Shown here: piece by piece, positions 1 to 9,136 of the stretch
Layout: each line of letters begins with the position of its first letter
How positions within the stretch are numbered: the first letter of the stretch is position 1
Source of the DNA: Chitinophaga sp. S165
GTDB lineage: Bacteria; Bacteroidota; Bacteroidia; Chitinophagales; Chitinophagaceae
DNA length: 64,000 bases
NCBI RefSeq assembly: GCF_003182155.1
Contig: NZ_QGTG01000006.1
Location: forward strand, 402,978 to 466,977
Reading direction: 5' to 3'
Notes under the pieces: generated by a model
Database searches by the model: none
Seen by the model: the letters and a program-made list of their open reading frames with translations, nothing else
Told to the model about the DNA's origin: nothing
Made by a program: the position numbers and the translations under genes

Positions 1-96
1 ATGCAATAGGATAAAAAATGCCGCATCGCAAAAAACAGAGCGGATTTAGAAAATTGTGCTAAAACGATTACATTAGCCGGTAGTTGAATTCACGCG

Positions 97-693
97 ATGC
101 GACAAGATTTTTCCACGTATACTGATGAAGAGGTGTTCCTGCTCGTGAAACAGGGGGATAGCGATGCATTCGAAGAGATTTTCAGACGTTTCTGGCAGGA
201 ACTGCTGGACGCAGCCTACAGGCGGGTAAAAGTGCAGGAAACAGCCATGGAAATGGTGCAAAGCCTGCTGGTAAACCTGTACCTGAAACGGGAGACAATT
301 GTGCTCCGTACCTCTCTTCGCAACTATCTGCATATTTCACTGAAAAATAAAGTGCTGAATGCCGTACGGTCCGAACTGGTGCGTAACAACTATCAGCAGC
401 ATGTATTGACAGATAACAGCCATTACCAGCCCGACGCCGCTTCCCTGCTCCAACTGAAGGAGCTACAGGAACAGATCGAGGCCTCCTGTGCAGAAATGCC
501 CGAGAAATGCCGGGAGGTATTTTATCTGAGCAGAAAAGAGCACTTGTCCTACCAGGACATTGCCAAACGGCTGGGGATATCTGTGAACACTGTCGAGAAA
601 CATATGGTAAAAGCCTTAAAAATATTACGTTCGCGCCTGAAGGAATACAACTTTACACTGTTCTGTTTTCTGGTGACGGAGCTTTTAAAATAG
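97..693 (+). CDS. ECF-type RNA polymerase sigma-70 factor
   Basis: Alternative sigma factor, 198 residues, the usual ECF size. Region 2 lies near residues 10-75 (acidic start, then FEEIFRRFWQELLDAAYRRV). Region 4 lies near 125-188, with the helix-turn-helix around LSYQDIAKRLGISVNTVEKH. The ATG at 97 gives a complete region 2 and no better upstream start is present. It is followed by a FecR-type anti-sigma gene and a SusC gene with an STN domain. In Bacteroidota this set forms a trans-envelope relay: substrate binding at SusC is passed to FecR, which frees the sigma factor to transcribe the glycan locus. The last 15 residues are hydrophobic, which is slightly unusual. The 96 bases upstream hold no gene and no clear promoter. 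The family call is firm; the target promoter is inference from position. Confidence 0.93.
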   Translation: MRQDFSTYTDEEVFLLVKQGDSDAFEEIFRRFWQELLDAAYRRVKVQETAMEMVQSLLVNLYLKRETIVLRTSLRNYLHISLKNKVLNAVRSELVRNNYQQHVLTDNSHYQPDAASLLQLKELQEQIEASCAEMPEKCREVFYLSRKEHLSYQDIAKRLGISVNTVEKHMVKALKILRSRLKEYNFTLFCFLVTELLK

Positions 694-765
694 GAGCCGC
701 CCCGGACAATTTTCTGAGCACAGTGGCGGTAAGCCACTTTTCAGGTGTCTAATGTTAGAGAAACT

Positions 766-1752
766 ATGGACATAAGCAATACCAGGTTAAGAGAATTACT
801 GGATAAATATCTGGAAGGCACTGCCTCTGAAGAAGAGATCGGGGAGGTGAACAATTGGTATAAGTCATTCGACGCACATAAAGGTTTGACAGAACAGTTA
901 AACCCCAACCAACGTACCGCCCTGGAACAGCTGCTCTTCCTGCGTATCAGTCGCCAGGCAGGACTGGACCAGCCAACCGCAAAGGTGGTGAAGGCCCCCT
1001 TCCGTATCTGGTGGGCTGCTGCAGGTATCGCCGTATTGCTTGCCGCCGGCGGTATTTACTTCGCCTTGAACAAGCGCCCGGCACCCGAAGCACAATACGC
1101 CATGGTGACGGAAAAGGCGGAGAAAGGCAACATTAAAAAGATCGTTTTGCCCGATGGCAGCACTATATGGCTGAATTACGAAAGTCAGCTGCGTTACGCA
1201 CAACAGAATGACCGTGAAGTATGGCTCGAAGGAGAAGGATATTTTGAGATCGCTCCGCAGGCAGAGAAACAGTTTCTCGTGCATTCCGGAAAACTGGATG
1301 TACAGGTACTGGGTACCAGCTTCAATATCGACGCATACGCTCCGGCAGATTCTGTAATGGTTACTGTAGCCAGTGGTAAGGTTGCCGTGAGCCATGAGAA
1401 GAGTGAAGCGGTTACGCTGACCGCGAATCAGCTGGCAGTTTATCAGGCAGCTGCCGACAGGATAGAAAAATACGATACAGGCGCAACTGATGCCAGCGCC
1501 TGGCGACAAGGGCTCCTTGTATTTAAAAATGCCAGCTTCCGGAGTATAGGCCGTAAACTGGAACGCCGCTATGACGTGAGAATCCGGTTTGACGGCAACC
1601 GTACTGCCAGCGCACAGCTTTCCGCCAGCTTTGGCAGAGAGCAGCCGCTGAAGGACATTCTGCGCATGTTATGTGATATTTATGGTTTCAACTACCGTCA
1701 GCAACCAGGTACCAACGAATACCTGATATATGATGATCAACCACATCAGTAA
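766..1752 (+). CDS. FecR-family anti-sigma factor
   Basis: Inner-membrane regulator that holds the upstream ECF sigma factor and receives the signal from the STN domain of SusC. The N-terminal cytoplasmic part (about residues 1-80) should bind sigma. One membrane helix follows (WWAAAGIAVLLAAGGIYFAL). The periplasmic FecR domain includes the typical KIVLPDGSTIWLNYES stretch. A C-terminal DUF4974-like region (VFKNASFRSIGRKLERRYDV) is shared by Bacteroidota FecR proteins. I chose the ATG at 766, giving a protein that begins MDISNTRL. A GTG at 745 in the same frame would add seven residues and cannot be excluded. The gene starts 72 bases after the sigma gene and ends 30 bases before susC, consistent with one transcript. 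Confidence 0.92.
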   Translation: MDISNTRLRELLDKYLEGTASEEEIGEVNNWYKSFDAHKGLTEQLNPNQRTALEQLLFLRISRQAGLDQPTAKVVKAPFRIWWAAAGIAVLLAAGGIYFALNKRPAPEAQYAMVTEKAEKGNIKKIVLPDGSTIWLNYESQLRYAQQNDREVWLEGEGYFEIAPQAEKQFLVHSGKLDVQVLGTSFNIDAYAPADSVMVTVASGKVAVSHEKSEAVTLTANQLAVYQAAADRIEKYDTGATDASAWRQGLLVFKNASFRSIGRKLERRYDVRIRFDGNRTASAQLSASFGREQPLKDILRMLCDIYGFNYRQQPGTNEYLIYDDQPHQ

Positions 1753-1782
1753 CCGGATCTGATTTTCCGGAGAAGGAAGATA

Positions 1783-4700
1783 ATGGGAAGTTATGAAAGA
1801 AAAACAGCGGGACGCCTGCATGTAAAGGCTATGTACATAGCCTTCATGATAATGCTATGCTGTTTCGGAGGAGATTTACGTGTATCCGCCCAGGTTGTAT
1901 CAACTAATGAACTAAAACAGACATTGGTAAATATCGAAGTAGTCAACCAGACCTTCGATAAAGTATTTGAGCAGATCGAAGCAAATACACCATTCCGGTT
2001 TATTTTCAATCCATCTGAAGTAACACGCAGTGGTAAGATAACGATCAGTAAAAAGAATATTTCGGTCGAACAGGTGCTGAAGCTATTGCCCGCACCTTTG
2101 CAATATGAAATGAGAGGTAGAAGCATCCTCGTTATGCAGGATAAGAAGCAAACTGTTGAACAGCCGCTCATACAGGCTCGCTTTGGTCACGTTTCAGATG
2201 CAGAAGGTACGGCCCTTCCCGGTGTCAATGTTACCGTAAAAGGTACTACTCACCGCAGCATCACCGACCAGGATGGCGCATTCCGTATTGATGCAGCAGC
2301 CGGAGATACGCTCTGCTTCAACCTGATGGGCTTCCATAACTTAAGATTGGCAGTATCATCAACAGCATCGCTGAATATCATGTTGCAACCCGGTACCTCC
2401 GCGCTCCGCGAAGTAGTAGTGATCGGTTACGGTTCGACCAATAAAGACAACCTGACCACTGCAGTAGGGACCGTAAACGGTGAGCAGCTTGACGAACGTG
2501 CTACGACATTAAATCTCGCCCAGGGACTGGCAGGGAAAGTAGCTGGTGTAAGTGTGATGCTGAACTCCGGTAAACCGGGCGGCAATCCGATCGTAAAGAT
2601 AAGAGGCACAGGTTCTATCAACGCTTATAACGGTCCGCTGTACGTGATCGATGGTATCGTTGGTGCAGACCCTATGAGCATCGATCCGAATATAGTTGGT
2701 TCGGTGGATGTTTTGAAAGATGCCGCCGCTTCCGCTATATATGGCTCAAGAGGTGCTAATGGCGTGATCGTGGTAACGACTAAAAAAGGAACGAAGAACA
2801 GTCCGGCTATCTCATTCCGCAATACCGCCAGCTTTGCTACCCTGGCTCGGGAGATAGACCTGATGAATGCTGATGAAGCACTGGAAATGTTCAAACGTGA
2901 ATACGAATACAGCCCAGGCCGCATTGCACCGCATCTTGATCCGGATCGTCAGTTCTCACGTAAGAACGACTTGTTCAACAGCGATGGTACGCCTAAATAC
3001 AATACCAACTGGCAGAAAGAAGCGAGCAGACTGGCTATATCACACGAACATGCACTGGCTTTTTCTTTAGGCAAAGATGATATATCAGTACTGACAAGCC
3101 TCTCGTACAACGACCAGCAGGGTATTCTGATCAATAGCTATTCCCGCCAGCTGAATGGCTTCATCAACGTCGGATGGAATGTGAAGAAGTGGCTGCATAT
3201 CCAGTCAGTGATCAACAGCGGGTCATTTAAACAGAATAACGTAGACATTAATACATTCGGTCTCAACGCAGTACGGCAGATCTATGAGTTCCTGCCTTTC
3301 TTTCCGGTGAGATATCCGGATGGCACATACACAAGGAAAGGGGACTATCCAGGTGCAGAGAATTCCGAAAATCCGGTAAGACTGATGAACGAAGTACAGT
3401 CAGTTGCAGGGCGTACCTATACCATGGGCAACCTGCTGGCTACTTTTTATCTGAGCAGCAAACTGCAGTTGACAGCCGGTATCAGCGGACAAACAGGCGC
3501 TAACTATAGCTTGTATTTTTCAGGCAGGGATATCGTTGGATACTCCGATATCCAGCGCGGAGTAGCTACTCGCGGGCATGGTAATTCTGCTTCCTGGACA
3601 TCGGAAGATTACCTTACCTGGAAAGACCGCTTTGGAAAACATCAGCTCACCGGCGTGGCCGGGGCCAGCTGGTACTACTTTGCCAACATGAATACACAGG
3701 CCGGCAGTGAAGGGTTCTTTGACGACTTCTTTTCATATAACAGTCTGCAAACCGGCCTGGTGCCGCAACGGCCAACGTCCGGACAAAGTGAGACTGCCAT
3801 GAACTCATTTTACATGCGGTTTAACTATGACTATGATAATCGCTACCTGTTCGGCATGTCATTCCGTGCAGATGGATCATCACGCTTTGGGGCTAATAAC
3901 CGCTACGGATATTTTCCCAGCTTTTCAGCAGCATGGCGTTTATCATCAGAACCGTTCATGAAAGACGTACAGATTGTCAACGATCTGAAACTGCGTGCCA
4001 GTTATGGTATTGTAGGTAATTCAGACATTGGAGATTACGTAACACAGAGTAGGGTTAACAGCGGACAGGCCCCTTTCGGCGGACAAGTAGAACCATCTGC
4101 CACTTTGGGTAGTCTTGGGAACAGCAATCTGAAATGGGAGAGGGCGCACCAGCTGAACTTCGGCCTGGACGCGTCATTGTGGGATAGAAGGATCCAGTTT
4201 ACTGCTGATCTGTATAACCGGGTAACGAAAGACTTGTTATACTTCAAGTTGTTACCGGCTACATCGGGTTACCAGGGCGTATTTGACAATATCGGTTCTA
4301 TCCGTAACAAAGGAGTTGAGTTGTCCATCGCTTCGGATAATATCCGGCGTAAACACTTCCTCTGGAATACCTCCTTGATCTATTCCATGAACCGCTCGCG
4401 GGTATTGGAACTGAACGGAGACATTATGTATCCCTGGGCAGGCCGTATTATGGAAGGCCGTCCGCTGAACGAGTTTTTCGGTTACCAGCGTCTGGGCACA
4501 TGGAGCACAGACGAAGTTGCCGAAGCCGCTGTATTTGGAAAGAAACCAGGTGACCTGAAGTACGCCGACCTTAATAACAACAAGGTGAAAGATGCGGGCG
4601 ACCGCACAGTGCTGGGTAACGGTATGCCCAATTTCGAAGCAAGCCTGGTGAATACGTTCAACTATCGCAACTTCTCACTGGCACTCGACCTGCAGGTGAT

Positions 4701-5124
4701 CTACGGTCATAGTCTCGCTAATCTGACCCGGGTCATCATGGAGAACGCGGCGCCTTCATTCAATAGCTATAAGAGTGTGCTGGATGCCTGGACACCGGAA
4801 CATCAGGATGCAGTCAACGCTGCCCTGCGTTTGCCTGGTGACGGCATCGATAATGAGATAGATAGTTACACGATAGAAAAAGGCTCGTTCCTGCGCGTTC
4901 GTAATATCTCGCTGGGATACCGACTGCCAGAGAGCTTGCTGAAGCGTTGCCACGTAAAATCGGCAGCACTGGGCGTCAGTGCAGAGAATTATTTTCTGTT
5001 CACAAAATATAAAGGATACGATCCGGAGGCTTCCTCGTTTGATGGTGACTTTAACCAGGGCGTAGATCTCTATCAGTATCCGAAAGCCAAAACACTGGCT
5101 TTCTCACTGAACGTTACATTTTGA
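1783..5124 (+). CDS. SusC/RagA-type TonB-dependent outer-membrane transporter with STN domain
   Basis: Outer-membrane importer for oligosaccharides, 1113 residues. After a signal peptide (to about residue 37, ending VSAQ) there is a secretin/TonB N-terminal (STN) domain at about 45-118. A carboxypeptidase-regulatory-like domain follows (about 130-205), then the plug (EVVVIGYGS; VDVLKDAAASAIYGSRGANG, the SusC signature) and a C-terminal beta barrel ending in an aromatic strand (LAFSLNVTF). The STN domain is the part that talks to FecR. The other two SusC proteins in this window lack it, so only this locus is wired to the sigma/anti-sigma pair. It is followed after 17 bases by its SusD partner. 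The presumed substrate is a mannose-rich glycan, inferred from the GH38 and GH92 genes downstream. Confidence 0.95.
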   Translation: MGSYERKTAGRLHVKAMYIAFMIMLCCFGGDLRVSAQVVSTNELKQTLVNIEVVNQTFDKVFEQIEANTPFRFIFNPSEVTRSGKITISKKNISVEQVLKLLPAPLQYEMRGRSILVMQDKKQTVEQPLIQARFGHVSDAEGTALPGVNVTVKGTTHRSITDQDGAFRIDAAAGDTLCFNLMGFHNLRLAVSSTASLNIMLQPGTSALREVVVIGYGSTNKDNLTTAVGTVNGEQLDERATTLNLAQGLAGKVAGVSVMLNSGKPGGNPIVKIRGTGSINAYNGPLYVIDGIVGADPMSIDPNIVGSVDVLKDAAASAIYGSRGANGVIVVTTKKGTKNSPAISFRNTASFATLAREIDLMNADEALEMFKREYEYSPGRIAPHLDPDRQFSRKNDLFNSDGTPKYNTNWQKEASRLAISHEHALAFSLGKDDISVLTSLSYNDQQGILINSYSRQLNGFINVGWNVKKWLHIQSVINSGSFKQNNVDINTFGLNAVRQIYEFLPFFPVRYPDGTYTRKGDYPGAENSENPVRLMNEVQSVAGRTYTMGNLLATFYLSSKLQLTAGISGQTGANYSLYFSGRDIVGYSDIQRGVATRGHGNSASWTSEDYLTWKDRFGKHQLTGVAGASWYYFANMNTQAGSEGFFDDFFSYNSLQTGLVPQRPTSGQSETAMNSFYMRFNYDYDNRYLFGMSFRADGSSRFGANNRYGYFPSFSAAWRLSSEPFMKDVQIVNDLKLRASYGIVGNSDIGDYVTQSRVNSGQAPFGGQVEPSATLGSLGNSNLKWERAHQLNFGLDASLWDRRIQFTADLYNRVTKDLLYFKLLPATSGYQGVFDNIGSIRNKGVELSIASDNIRRKHFLWNTSLIYSMNRSRVLELNGDIMYPWAGRIMEGRPLNEFFGYQRLGTWSTDEVAEAAVFGKKPGDLKYADLNNNKVKDAGDRTVLGNGMPNFEASLVNTFNYRNFSLALDLQVIYGHSLANLTRVIMENAAPSFNSYKSVLDAWTPEHQDAVNAALRLPGDGIDNEIDSYTIEKGSFLRVRNISLGYRLPESLLKRCHVKSAALGVSAENYFLFTKYKGYDPEASSFDGDFNQGVDLYQYPKAKTLAFSLNVTF

Positions 5125-5141
5125 GTAAAAGAATTTGAGAT

Positions 5142-6623
5142 ATGAAACGATTGTTGCTGTTGCCGTTGATACTCCTCACATCCTGCGTCAATTTCCTTGA
5201 TGAGCAGCCATCCGGCTCGCTGGGACTGGAGGATTATTACAAAACGGCAGAACAGATCAAGGCTGCGGTGAATGGTACTTACGAGGGACTTTCCCTTCCG
5301 TTCATTGAAGATATCGGTATAGCAGTAAGCCCCGCTTACTCGCTGGAATATATCACCGGGTACAGCTACAGACCAAGACCTTCGGGCTTTGAAGATGATC
5401 AGTTTCTGCGCCTTGTTAAAATGGATGCAGCCAACTCACGCTTGCAGGCCTGGTGGAATGCAACTTATTATCCGGTGGAAAACTGTAACAGTGTGATCGA
5501 AAATGTAAGCATCACAACACTGGTAGACGAAGCAACAAAACAACGATACCTCGGCCAGGCCTACTTCCTGCGCGCGTGGTATTATTTCCAGGCAGTGCAG
5601 CTCTTCGGAGATATCCCGTTGAAACTAACTACAACAAAAGATCCGAACGATGTAAAGATCCGTCGTTCACCTAAAGAGGCTGTATACGAACAGATCGTGA
5701 AAGATCTTGTGAAGGCCGAAAATAGTGGTCTGCCCTGGATCGATCCTACAGGACATATAAGCCTGGGAGCAGTGAAGACGCTCCTGTCAAAGGTATACAT
5801 CACAATGGCAGGATATCCGATGCAGAAAGGGATCACGTATTATGAGAAAGCATATGACAAGGCCCTGGAAGTGATTAATAGCAGGCAGTTCTCACTATTC
5901 GATCAATACAGTGATCTGCGTAATCACGCTTTACAAAATACACGGGAACATATCTTCATGTGGCAGCGGCATCCCACACTGGCAGAAAGTAATATTCATG
6001 GAGCATATCTGCCTTATCCGGAATTGCCCATCTCTATACAGCCTGCATATGGTGGAGCAATGGCGCCGACACAAGCATTCTATGATGCTTACGATAACAG
6101 TGATGGCCGTAAACAGGAACAGGCTTTCTTTTATACAAAGTATCCCAGGTACGACAAGCCTGCTGACACAGTATCTTTTCCTGCGCCTTACATCTTCAAA
6201 TTCTGGGATGCTGATGCAGAAAAGACAGGTCGCTCAGGTGCTAACTTTCCGCTCATACGTTACGCTGAAGTATTGCTGTTATGCGCAGAAGCGAAGGCGC
6301 AACTGGACGGAGGCACTACAACAGATGCAGCTGCTATCGATGCCTGGTATACCGTGAGACATCGTGCATTTCCGGCGGCAGACAAACCAGCATCTTTAAG
6401 TACCGATGATGTGTTGAAAGAACGTTACTGGGAATTGTGCTTCGAATTTCACACCTGGTACGATATGTTACGCACACGTAAGGCTTTTGATGTGGCCAAT
6501 GGCCGCATGACCAGCCTGATAGGATATAAAGCGCCCAATCATCTTCGCGCATTTGATAACACGGACCTTCAGCTGCCCTTGCCATTAGCTGAAGTCCAGA
6601 AAAACCCAGACTTAGCACTTTAA
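5142..6623 (+). CDS. SusD/RagB family nutrient-binding outer-membrane lipoprotein
   Basis: Surface lipoprotein that caps the preceding SusC barrel and delivers glycan to it; 493 residues. The N-terminus is a lipoprotein signal peptide (MKRLLLLPLILLTSCVNFLD) with the acylated Cys in LTSC. The SusD fold is shown by helical TPR-like segments, among them RYLGQAYFLRAWYYFQAVQL and, near the C-terminus, LIRYAEVLLLCAEAKAQL and ERYWELCFEFHTWYDMLRTR. The C-terminus is the family type (LPLPLAEVQKNPDLAL). It lies 17 bases after susC and 4 bases before the GH38 gene, so it is inside the operon. Its sequence differs clearly from the two SusD proteins at 15.8 and 22.0 kb, which are closer to each other. Confidence 0.93.
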   Translation: MKRLLLLPLILLTSCVNFLDEQPSGSLGLEDYYKTAEQIKAAVNGTYEGLSLPFIEDIGIAVSPAYSLEYITGYSYRPRPSGFEDDQFLRLVKMDAANSRLQAWWNATYYPVENCNSVIENVSITTLVDEATKQRYLGQAYFLRAWYYFQAVQLFGDIPLKLTTTKDPNDVKIRRSPKEAVYEQIVKDLVKAENSGLPWIDPTGHISLGAVKTLLSKVYITMAGYPMQKGITYYEKAYDKALEVINSRQFSLFDQYSDLRNHALQNTREHIFMWQRHPTLAESNIHGAYLPYPELPISIQPAYGGAMAPTQAFYDAYDNSDGRKQEQAFFYTKYPRYDKPADTVSFPAPYIFKFWDADAEKTGRSGANFPLIRYAEVLLLCAEAKAQLDGGTTTDAAAIDAWYTVRHRAFPAADKPASLSTDDVLKERYWELCFEFHTWYDMLRTRKAFDVANGRMTSLIGYKAPNHLRAFDNTDLQLPLPLAEVQKNPDLAL

Positions 6624-6627
6624 TCAG

Positions 6628-9123
6628 ATGATGAGACATACTATTATTTGCCTCGCGGTGTTACTCACCGTTGTGGTACGAGAGTCCTTTGCCCAGCAGC
6701 ATTATTTCATAGATGGTTATCACGGCGGAAAATATGGGCATTATCCGGCAGGTTATACAGGTTATATAGTCGAACAGCTGCAGCTCAATCCTTTCTGGAA
6801 GATCAATCTGGAAATTGAACCGGAAACCTGGGACGTTGCCCGTGTCGAAGAGCCGCAGGCCTATGCTGCACTGAAAAAGATCTTTGCCAACCAGTCGGAT
6901 GCCGGCCGTATCGAATACGTCAATCCCGGTTACGGCCAAAGCTATCTGTATACCAGCTCCGGTGAAAGCATGATCAGACAACTCAGCTATGGTATCCAAA
7001 AAGTAAAAGAACATTTCCCTGAAGCAGTGTTCACCACTTATTCCAGTGAAGAACCTTGTTTTACCAGTGCATTGCCACAGGTGTTGTTGTCATTCGGATT
7101 CAAATATGCATCACTAAAAAATCCCAATACCTGTTGGGGTGGATATACCCGCGCCTTCGGCGGAGAATTAGTCGCGTGGCAAGGCCCCGATGGTAGCCGC
7201 CTGCCAGCAGTAACGAGGTACAAGTCAGAGGCCTTACTGGAAAAGTCTACCTGGCAAACAACCGCGTGGAATAACAGTCCGGAATATATACAGTCTGCAC
7301 TGGCAGCCGGTATTAAACAGCCGGTGGGTATGTGCTTACAGGATGCCGGATGGCGTGTTGGTCCCTGGTTGAAAGAACGCGGACGATATGAAACATGGCG
7401 TAACTACATAGGCCACGTTGCCGACTCGCAACATACTACTGTATGGAAGCTAAGTCAGGAAGATATCCAGGTAAGCCTTGTCTGGGGATCGCAGGTATTG
7501 CAACGCATCGCACAACAGGTGAGGAAAGCAGAAAACAAACTGGCAGCTGCTGAAAAGTACGCGGCTATCAATACCTTGCTTCATCAACAGTCATGGCCTC
7601 AACACGCATTGGATACTGCCTGGAAATCGCTGTTGCTGTCGCAACATCATGACTGCTGGATTGTGCCTTACAATAACGATCATACAGGAGATACCTGGAT
7701 CAGTAAAGTCAAACGCTGGACGGATATGACGCTTAAGGTAAGCGATCTTCTGCTACACCAGCAGGGAACACCGGGTAAGCAGTTAAGGGTACTCAATACG
7801 ACCGCATATCCCCGTAATGAATGGATTGTCATCCCCGGTTATAAAGGTCCGTTATTAAAGCTGACAGATAGCAAAGGAAGGCAGGTGCCGGTATACCGCC
7901 AACAAGACAGCTCGCTCATCTTCAAAGCTAGTGTCCCGTCAATGGGATACTCCAGCTATAGCGTTGAAGAAACAACAAAAGATATCGCTCACTCAAAGAC
8001 AGATAGAAAGCTGACCAATGGCCGTTACCGCATTGAAACAGATCTATACCGCATGGAGATCGATCCTGCCAGAGGTGGCGCCATCACCAGCCTGCGTGCT
8101 AAAAAGATGAAGAACAAGGAGCTGGTAGACATAAAACATCCCCGTGGCTTTAATGAATTGAGAGGATACTTCTATAAAGACGCCGTCTGGCGTTCAAGCA
8201 TGGATAACGCCGCTACCGTCAATATAACGGAAGACAATCAGGCGCAGACAGTAGTGGAGATCAAAGGTGCTATCGGAGGTCATCCTTTCACACAATGGAT
8301 CACAATGACCAATGGAAACAAAAGAATAGACATGCGGGTGAAGATCGACTGGCAGGGAGAACCAGGCATCGGTGCACCACAGGTAGCTCACTTTAAACCG
8401 GAAGACCGCTATAAGTCATTTTATAATGATAGCTTCAAGTTGCAGGTATTGTTCCCGCTCAATCTGTCAGAACAACAACTCAGTAAAGACGCTCCTTACG
8501 ACGTAACAGAAAGCCAGCTTTCTAACACGTTCTTCAATACCTGGGATAGCATCAAAAACAACGTGATCCTGCATTGGGCTGATGTGACAGATGGTAAGAA
8601 CGGTCTGGCTCTTTTAACGGATCATACCACCAGCTACGTACACGGTAAACAATACCCCCTGGGCTTCACCTTGCAATACGCAGGCACGGCATTGTGGGGA
8701 CGTAACTATCGTGTGGACGGGCCTACGGATGTGCAGTATGCCATTGTACCTCATACCGGCAATTGGGCCACCGGCGGCGTCAGTAACGAAGCAGCACAAT
8801 GGTGTGAACCATTGCTGATAGCAACAGTCAAAGACAATAAATCGTACTCTTTGTTGTCACTTGAAGATAACCGTTGGGAGGTACCCGCCCTGATGATGGA
8901 CGGCAATGACCTGCTCATCAGGATCTACAACGCCGCAGGCGATGACCGGGAACGCACGCTGTACATCTCCGGAATAGCTGATAATGCTATGCTTGAACAA
9001 CTGAACGGTCAGCCCCTCGGCAATCTGACGATGAGACAACAAGCAAGTAAAACAGCCATTCGCCTGGCAATACCGCGCTTTGGTATCCGCACAATCCGTT
9101 TAAAAAACATAAAAGTTCAATAA
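6628..9123 (+). CDS. GH38-family alpha-mannosidase, secreted
   Basis: Probable glycoside hydrolase family 38 alpha-mannosidase, 831 residues, exported by a signal peptide ending near residue 22 (RESFAQQ). The N-terminal barrel has FIDGYHGGKYGHYP where classical GH38 enzymes have their first metal-binding His-x-Asp motif, then EPETWDVARVEEP and CLQDAGWRVGPW. The middle domain has the family signature LLSQHHDCWIVPYN. The C-terminal half is a beta-rich region that ends with an all-beta domain. The first motif departs from the classical form, so substrate or linkage specificity may differ. Two adjacent ATGs (6628, 6631) are possible starts and give the same signal peptide. It lies inside the locus between susD and the SGNH gene. 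With the GH92 enzyme downstream it points to mannan or high-mannose N-glycan. Confidence 0.85.
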   Translation: MMRHTIICLAVLLTVVVRESFAQQHYFIDGYHGGKYGHYPAGYTGYIVEQLQLNPFWKINLEIEPETWDVARVEEPQAYAALKKIFANQSDAGRIEYVNPGYGQSYLYTSSGESMIRQLSYGIQKVKEHFPEAVFTTYSSEEPCFTSALPQVLLSFGFKYASLKNPNTCWGGYTRAFGGELVAWQGPDGSRLPAVTRYKSEALLEKSTWQTTAWNNSPEYIQSALAAGIKQPVGMCLQDAGWRVGPWLKERGRYETWRNYIGHVADSQHTTVWKLSQEDIQVSLVWGSQVLQRIAQQVRKAENKLAAAEKYAAINTLLHQQSWPQHALDTAWKSLLLSQHHDCWIVPYNNDHTGDTWISKVKRWTDMTLKVSDLLLHQQGTPGKQLRVLNTTAYPRNEWIVIPGYKGPLLKLTDSKGRQVPVYRQQDSSLIFKASVPSMGYSSYSVEETTKDIAHSKTDRKLTNGRYRIETDLYRMEIDPARGGAITSLRAKKMKNKELVDIKHPRGFNELRGYFYKDAVWRSSMDNAATVNITEDNQAQTVVEIKGAIGGHPFTQWITMTNGNKRIDMRVKIDWQGEPGIGAPQVAHFKPEDRYKSFYNDSFKLQVLFPLNLSEQQLSKDAPYDVTESQLSNTFFNTWDSIKNNVILHWADVTDGKNGLALLTDHTTSYVHGKQYPLGFTLQYAGTALWGRNYRVDGPTDVQYAIVPHTGNWATGGVSNEAAQWCEPLLIATVKDNKSYSLLSLEDNRWEVPALMMDGNDLLIRIYNAAGDDRERTLYISGIADNAMLEQLNGQPLGNLTMRQQASKTAIRLAIPRFGIRTIRLKNIKVQ

Positions 9124-9136
9124 TAAACAGCACGAT

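Noticed and set aside
898..1509. Long - strand frame (203 codons) antisense to the FecR gene
   Set aside because: It lies wholly within a well-supported coding gene, has no recognisable domain, and its codons follow from the + strand gene's composition.
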